A program made the translations under genes and the position numbers. Below are positions 5,692 through 9,129 of a stretch of 9,129 nucleotides of DNA, piece after piece (positions within the stretch are counted from its first letter, which is position 1; every line of letters begins with the position of its first letter). The stretch covers positions 1 to 9,129 of the forward strand of contig CALFOF010000341.1 of assembly GCA_937919075.1 (NCBI GenBank), given 5' to 3'. The stretch is from an uncultured Cyanobium sp. (lineage in GTDB: Bacteria > Cyanobacteriota > Cyanobacteriia > PCC-6307 > Cyanobiaceae). The notes under the pieces were generated by a model, which made no database searches, was not told where the DNA came from, and worked only from the letters and a program-made list of their open reading frames with translations.

Positions 5692-6660
5692 TTAAGCCTT
5701 CCCGCATAAACGCTGCTTCAGCGCCTCCTTGCTCAGGTTCTGCAGCAACTCAGCGGCACTCAGGCGGCTTCCCGCCGGCACCAGCTCCAGGCTGGCGGCC
5801 AGCAGGCCGATCACGGCCGCCGCATCCAACCCCTGCGCGCGCAGGCCCGCCACACCCTCCGCTCCCGCCCGCTTGGCCAGCCGTTCGCCCTTGGCGTCGC
5901 GCCACAGGGGCACATGCCAATACGTGGGCGGCGTGGCGCCCAGGCACTGCATCACCGCCACCTGCGGCGCCGTGGCGGCCCAGAGGTCTGCGCCCCGCAC
6001 CACCGTGGTGATGCCCAGCGCCAGCTCATCGACCGCCGTGGCCAGGTGATAGGCCAGGAAGCCATCGGCGCGGCGCAGCACCACATCGCCCACCTCGCGC
6101 GCCGCCTCCAGCCGCCCGGGGGCGGCGATCGCCTCCGGCCAGCAGAGCGGAGCGTCGTGGAGGCGCAGGCGCCAGCTGGGCAGGCGGCCGTTTTCCACGC
6201 CCCAGCCGTGGGCGCGCGTGCGGCAGAAGCCCGGATACACCGAAACCGCCCCCTGCGGCGCCGATACATCGGCGAGCAGGCGGCGGCTGCAGCGGCAGGG
6301 ATAGAGCAGGCCCTGGCGTCGCAGGGCTGAGAGCACCGTGGCGTAGAGGCCGGTGCGCTCGCTCTGGCGCACCGGCGGACCATCCCAGCCCAGGCCCAGC
6401 CAGCGCAGGTCGGCGAGAATCGCCTCCTCGGCGCCGGCGCGGTTGCGCGGGGTGTCGAGATCATCAATGCGGAGCAGCAGCTCACCGCCCTGCAGCCGGG
6501 CTTCCAGCCAGGCCACCAGGGCGGTGCGCAGATTGCCGCGGTGCAGAGGGCCGGTGGGAGACGGAGCGAAACGCCCGCGGTGCTGGCGGTTTCGCTGCCG
6601 CTCTCCCGTTTCGATCAGCCGCTGCAGGTGCGACGGCAGACCGTTGGAGGTGGGCGGAAT
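5692..6660 (-). CDS. gluQ: Glutamyl-Q tRNA(Asp) synthetase
   Basis: A truncated class I GluRS-like enzyme that attaches glutamate to queuosine in tRNA(Asp) and lacks the anticodon-binding domain. The nucleotide-binding motif RFAPSPTGPLHRGN (HIGH-like, residues about 30-43) precedes the first usual start codon (GTG at 6516), so the gene must begin further upstream. Going back in frame from that motif, no ATG, GTG or TTG occurs before the hup stop or within the adjacent part of hup. I place the start at ATT 6660-6658, which overlaps the hup TGA and gives 322 residues, with LPSHLQRLIETGERQ as N-terminus. A zinc site CxC (122,124) with Tyr142 and Cys146 matches the family. RLAKRAG (260-266) replaces KMSKS. 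CTG codons at 6663, 6639, 6627 and 6618 are alternatives. Translational coupling with hup is likely. Confidence 0.9.
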   Translation of the reverse strand: MPPTSNGLPSHLQRLIETGERQRNRQHRGRFAPSPTGPLHRGNLRTALVAWLEARLQGGELLLRIDDLDTPRNRAGAEEAILADLRWLGLGWDGPPVRQSERTGLYATVLSALRRQGLLYPCRCSRRLLADVSAPQGAVSVYPGFCRTRAHGWGVENGRLPSWRLRLHDAPLCWPEAIAAPGRLEAAREVGDVVLRRADGFLAYHLATAVDELALGITTVVRGADLWAATAPQVAVMQCLGATPPTYWHVPLWRDAKGERLAKRAGAEGVAGLRAQGLDAAAVIGLLAASLELVPAGSRLSAAELLQNLSKEALKQRLCGKA

Positions 6661-6935
6661 CAGCCCTGAACCTGATCCTTGAACTGCTTGCCGGCCGTGA
6701 AGGCGGGCACGCGCTTGGCCGGGATGGCGATCTTCACGCCGGTTTTGGGGTTCAGACCCTGACGGGCGGAACGCTCACGGGCTTCAAAGGAACCGAAGCC
6801 GAGGATCGACACCTTCTTGCCTTCCACCACCGAATCGATGATGGTTTCGATGGCGGCGTCGACGACCTTCGACACTTCGGTCTTGGTGAGCTCGGTGCGA
6901 GCTGCAACGAGGTTGACGAGGTCTGCTTTGTTCAT
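6660..6935 (-). CDS. hup: HU family nucleoid-associated DNA-binding protein
   Basis: A 91-residue HU protein from the ATG at 6935, exactly the usual length. It binds and bends DNA without strong sequence preference, as a dimer in the nucleoid. The N-terminal helices MNKADLVNLVAARTELTK and VVDAAIETIIDSVVEGKKV are followed by the signature ILGFGSFEARERSARQG, the DNA-contacting arm with NPKTGVKIAIPAKRVPAF, and TAGKQFKDQV at the end. The frame is open to 7106, but the extra residues are unlike HU and overlap a candidate promoter, so the later ATG is right. The stop overlaps the start region of gluQ. HU is normally abundant, so gluQ downstream would be carried by a strong transcript. Confidence 0.97.
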   Translation of the reverse strand: MNKADLVNLVAARTELTKTEVSKVVDAAIETIIDSVVEGKKVSILGFGSFEARERSARQGLNPKTGVKIAIPAKRVPAFTAGKQFKDQVQG

Positions 6936-7077
6936 TGGGCGGGAATCTGGGGGCAAAAAACTGGAGTGGCGGGAGTGGGGCGGAGCGGAAAGAAGCGTTC
7001 CCGCCGTGTGGTGAAAACGAACCGACCACGGAGACCAACCAACGGCTGGACGCTCGGCCGGATCATCTGGCGGGTCA

Positions 7078-7106
7078 ATCGTATGGGGGAAGGGCGACGG
7101 GGGCAA
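7078..7106 (-). promoter_or_regulatory. Candidate hup promoter
   Basis: On the minus strand, TTGCCC at 7106-7101 and TACGAT at 7083-7078 are separated by 17 bases, a fair sigma-70-type arrangement in otherwise GC-rich sequence. It would start transcription near 7070 and leave a 5' leader of roughly 135 bases before the hup ATG. The rest of the gap (6936-7161, about 225 bases) holds no gene I can support. Confidence 0.35.
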
Positions 7107-7161
7107 CCGAAACCGCTTACTTGGCCAAGGTTTTTCCCGTTTTGTCGCCCTTGATCACCCC

Positions 7162-7806
7162 TTACTGTGCCGCCTGAGCGGGGCCAGGCACCAACTTCTC
7201 ACCGCGCAGGGCTCCCAGGCCCGCCCCCGTGGCGAGCCAGCGGGGCGAGCCCGCCGGCAACCACTGCTGCAGACGCTCCAGGCTGCGCTGCTGCCGCGGC
7301 CAGTGAAAGGTGTGGGCGGTGCGCAGCGGCCCCAGACGCCCGGGGGCGAGCGGCACCAGCAGCCGCCCGCAGAACAGCAGGTCGTGGGCGCCGGCGGCAT
7401 GCAGCACGCAGGCCCCGGGCGAGGGGCCCGGCGTCCACAGCAGCCGCAGGTCGCCGGCGAGATCGTGGGCGGCGCCGAACGGCCGCAGCTGCGGCAGCCC
7501 CGGCAGCAGATAGGCCTCCTGCTCCTGCACCAGCACCGGCCAGCCGATCGCCTCCTGCAGGCGGCGGCAACGGCCGTGGCCGGCACGGCCGGTGAGCACG
7601 ATCAGCCCTGGCGGCCCCGCCAGGGCCGCCAGGGTCGCCGCCGTCAGCGCCGGGCAGTCGATCAGCACGGGCGGGCGCTGCGGCAACGCCAGCAGCCAGG
7701 CGGTGCCTCCCTGCGTGTCGCGGTTGGGGGGGAACACCCACAGCCCGGGCAGCACCTGCTGCGGCGGCCGCCCTTCTTCCATCTCTGCGGGCAAGAACGC
7801 CGCCAT
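7162..7806 (-). CDS. Metallo-beta-lactamase-fold protein with degenerate metal site
   Basis: From the ATG at 7806 this is 214 residues. GTG 7812 and ATG 7782 are alternatives, and none has a good ribosome site. The order of segments follows the MBL hydrolase fold: N-terminal GLWVFPPNRDTQGGTAWLL, then VLIDCP, then IVLTGRAGHGRC where the THxHxDH ligands normally sit, then LLWTPGPSPGACVLH in place of TPGHxxG, then LLFCGRLL in place of LFxGDxL. The HxHxDH motif is reduced to a single His, and both the TPGH histidine and the GD aspartate are replaced (Pro and Arg). Metal-dependent hydrolysis therefore seems lost. The text is otherwise intact, with no stops and high GC3, so it looks like a maintained non-enzymatic family member, not a decayed gene. 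It lies between hup (same strand) and the divergent glgX. The fold assignment is by pattern only. Confidence 0.7.
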   Translation of the reverse strand: MAAFLPAEMEEGRPPQQVLPGLWVFPPNRDTQGGTAWLLALPQRPPVLIDCPALTAATLAALAGPPGLIVLTGRAGHGRCRRLQEAIGWPVLVQEQEAYLLPGLPQLRPFGAAHDLAGDLRLLWTPGPSPGACVLHAAGAHDLLFCGRLLVPLAPGRLGPLRTAHTFHWPRQQRSLERLQQWLPAGSPRWLATGAGLGALRGEKLVPGPAQAAQ

Positions 7807-7859
7807 CCGCACCAGCAGGCCAACACACGACTAGCTTGAACCGCAGCACTGCACAGCCC

Positions 7860-9129
7860 GTGTCCTCGACCCACCTGGGACACCCCTGGCCCCTCGGCGC
7901 CGCCGTCACCGCGCGGGGAGTGAACTTCTCCGTGGTGGCGCCGCTGGCCACCCGGGTGGAGCTGCTGCTCTTCACCGACGGCGACGCGGCCGACCCCTTC
8001 CGCATCATTCCGCTTGATGCCCGCCACCGCTCCGGCGATCACTGGCATGTGGAAGTGGTGGGGGTGGGCATCGGCTGCTGCTACGGCTATCGCGTCTACG
8101 GGCCGCTGCAGCCGGGGGCGCACGGCTTCAACCCCTCCAAGGTGTTGCTGGATCCCTGCGCGCGGGCGATCAGCGGCTGGTCGCGGTACAGCCGCGCCGA
8201 GGCCACCGGCACCGCGCCCAACACCGGCTCCTGCCTGAAGGGAGTGGTCACCGAACGCGACCTCTTCGACTTCAACGCCGCGCCGCGCCCACGCCACAGC
8301 TGGCAGCGCACCGTGGTGTACGAGCTGCACGTGGCCGGCTTCAGCCAGGGCGAGCACAGCCCGGTGGCACCGGAGCGGCGCGGCAGCTTGCTGGGCCTGA
8401 TCGACACCATCCCTTATCTCAAGAGCCTCGGGGTCACCACCTTGGAGCTGCTGCCGGTGATGGCCTTCGACCCGCAGGATGCCCCGCCCGGCCGCCACAA
8501 CTACTGGGGCTACAGCCCGATCAGCTGGATGGCCCCCCATCACGGCTACCTGCTGGGCGACGATCCGCTGCAGGCCCGCGATCAGGTGCGGGCGCTGGTG
8601 ATGGCCTGCCATCAGGCCGGCCTGGAGGTGGTGCTTGATGTGGTGCTGAACCACACCAGCGAGGGCAACCAGGACGGCCCCACCCTCAGCTGGCGCGGCT
8701 TCGCCGACCGCCTCTACTACCACCAGAACCCTGAGGGTGACTACCTCGATGTGACCGGCTGCGGCAACACCGTGGCGGCCAACCGCCCGCTGGTGCGGCA
8801 GCTGATGGTGGAGGCGCTGCGCTGCTGGGCGCTGGAACTGGGCATCGATGGCTTCCGCTTCGATCTCGGCATCGCTTTGTCGCGCGGCGAAAACCTCGCG
8901 CCACTCGACCAGCCACCCCTGTTCGAGGAGCTGGAGGCCGATCCGCGGCTGAGCGATCTGAAGATGGTGAGCGAGCCGTGGGATTGCGGCGGCCTTTACC
9001 GCCTGCACGACTTCCCGGCGCGGCGCATGGGCACCTGGAACGGCCGCTTCCGCGACGACGTGCGTCGCTTCTGGAAAGGCGACGACAGCTGCTGCTGGGC
9101 GATGGCCCAGCGCCTGTCCGGCAGCCCGG
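7860..9129 (+). CDS. glgX: Glycogen debranching enzyme (isoamylase-type), 5' part
   Basis: The frame is open to the window end, giving 423 complete codons of a protein usually near 650-700 residues. GlgX/isoamylase hydrolyses alpha-1,6 branches of glycogen trimmed by phosphorylase. An N-terminal CBM48 module is seen at GVNFSVVAPLATRVELLLF (about residues 21-39). The GH13 barrel follows: VYELHVAGFS (153-162), DVVLNH (260-265, conserved region I), GIDGFRFD with the nucleophile at about Asp335 (region II), and SEPWD with the acid/base at about Glu372 (region III). Region IV with the second catalytic Asp lies beyond the window. There is no ATG start. GTG 7860 is chosen because the conserved part begins a few residues later; TTG 7836 is the alternative. 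Its start is only about 50 bases from the divergent MBL-fold gene. Confidence 0.93.
   Translation, partial: MSSTHLGHPWPLGAAVTARGVNFSVVAPLATRVELLLFTDGDAADPFRIIPLDARHRSGDHWHVEVVGVGIGCCYGYRVYGPLQPGAHGFNPSKVLLDPCARAISGWSRYSRAEATGTAPNTGSCLKGVVTERDLFDFNAAPRPRHSWQRTVVYELHVAGFSQGEHSPVAPERRGSLLGLIDTIPYLKSLGVTTLELLPVMAFDPQDAPPGRHNYWGYSPISWMAPHHGYLLGDDPLQARDQVRALVMACHQAGLEVVLDVVLNHTSEGNQDGPTLSWRGFADRLYYHQNPEGDYLDVTGCGNTVAANRPLVRQLMVEALRCWALELGIDGFRFDLGIALSRGENLAPLDQPPLFEELEADPRLSDLKMVSEPWDCGGLYRLHDFPARRMGTWNGRFRDDVRRFWKGDDSCCWAMAQRLSGSP

Noticed and set aside
7662..9008. 448-codon minus-strand ORF
   Set aside because: It is antisense to the clearly recognisable GH13 gene and crosses into the MBL-fold gene. 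Its composition (Ala/Gly/His/Gln-rich) is typical of a shadow frame.

Overview
The window looks like chromosomal DNA of a high-GC picocyanobacterium of the Cyanobium / Synechococcus (alpha-cyanobacterial) type. This is inferred from the gene repertoire (GluQ next to HU, a cyanobacterial helix-turn-helix protein with an acidic linker, an acyl-lipid desaturase, GlgX), the strong G/C preference at third codon positions, very short intergenic gaps and frequent non-ATG starts. No sequence search was possible. I see no insertion sequence, phage gene, CRISPR array or integration scar. The region reads as ordinary core chromosome with several poorly characterised cyanobacterial genes.

Layout, left to right. 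The 3' end of pnp (polynucleotide phosphorylase, +) converges on cysQ (PAP phosphatase, -) across a strong hairpin that probably terminates both. cysQ is divergent from rsmI (16S rRNA 2'-O-methyltransferase, +), which is followed by a small two-helix membrane protein (+). That gene overlaps tail-to-tail with a minus-strand gene for an HTH protein with an Asp-rich linker. Next comes tRNA-Arg(TCT) on the plus strand.

A minus-strand block then fills about 4.0-6.9 kb. In transcription order it is hup (HU), gluQ (glutamyl-Q tRNA(Asp) synthetase, apparently without a canonical start codon), a DnaJ-type zinc-finger mini-protein, a small secreted acidic protein, and a fatty acid desaturase. A 38-codon plus-strand ORF for a single membrane helix lies antisense inside this block. 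Right of hup is a minus-strand metallo-beta-lactamase-fold protein that seems to lack its metal ligands. It is closely divergent from glgX (glycogen debranching enzyme, +), which runs off the window.

Functionally, most genes are housekeeping: RNA turnover and modification (pnp, rsmI, gluQ, tRNA-Arg), nucleotide salvage from sulfate assimilation (cysQ), nucleoid structure (hup), membrane fluidity (desaturase) and glycogen use (glgX). No single new system spans the window. The best candidates for something undescribed are the HTH/Asp-rich protein, the hidden 38-aa membrane ORF, the zinc-finger/secreted-protein pair, the ligand-less MBL protein, and the unusual initiation of gluQ.
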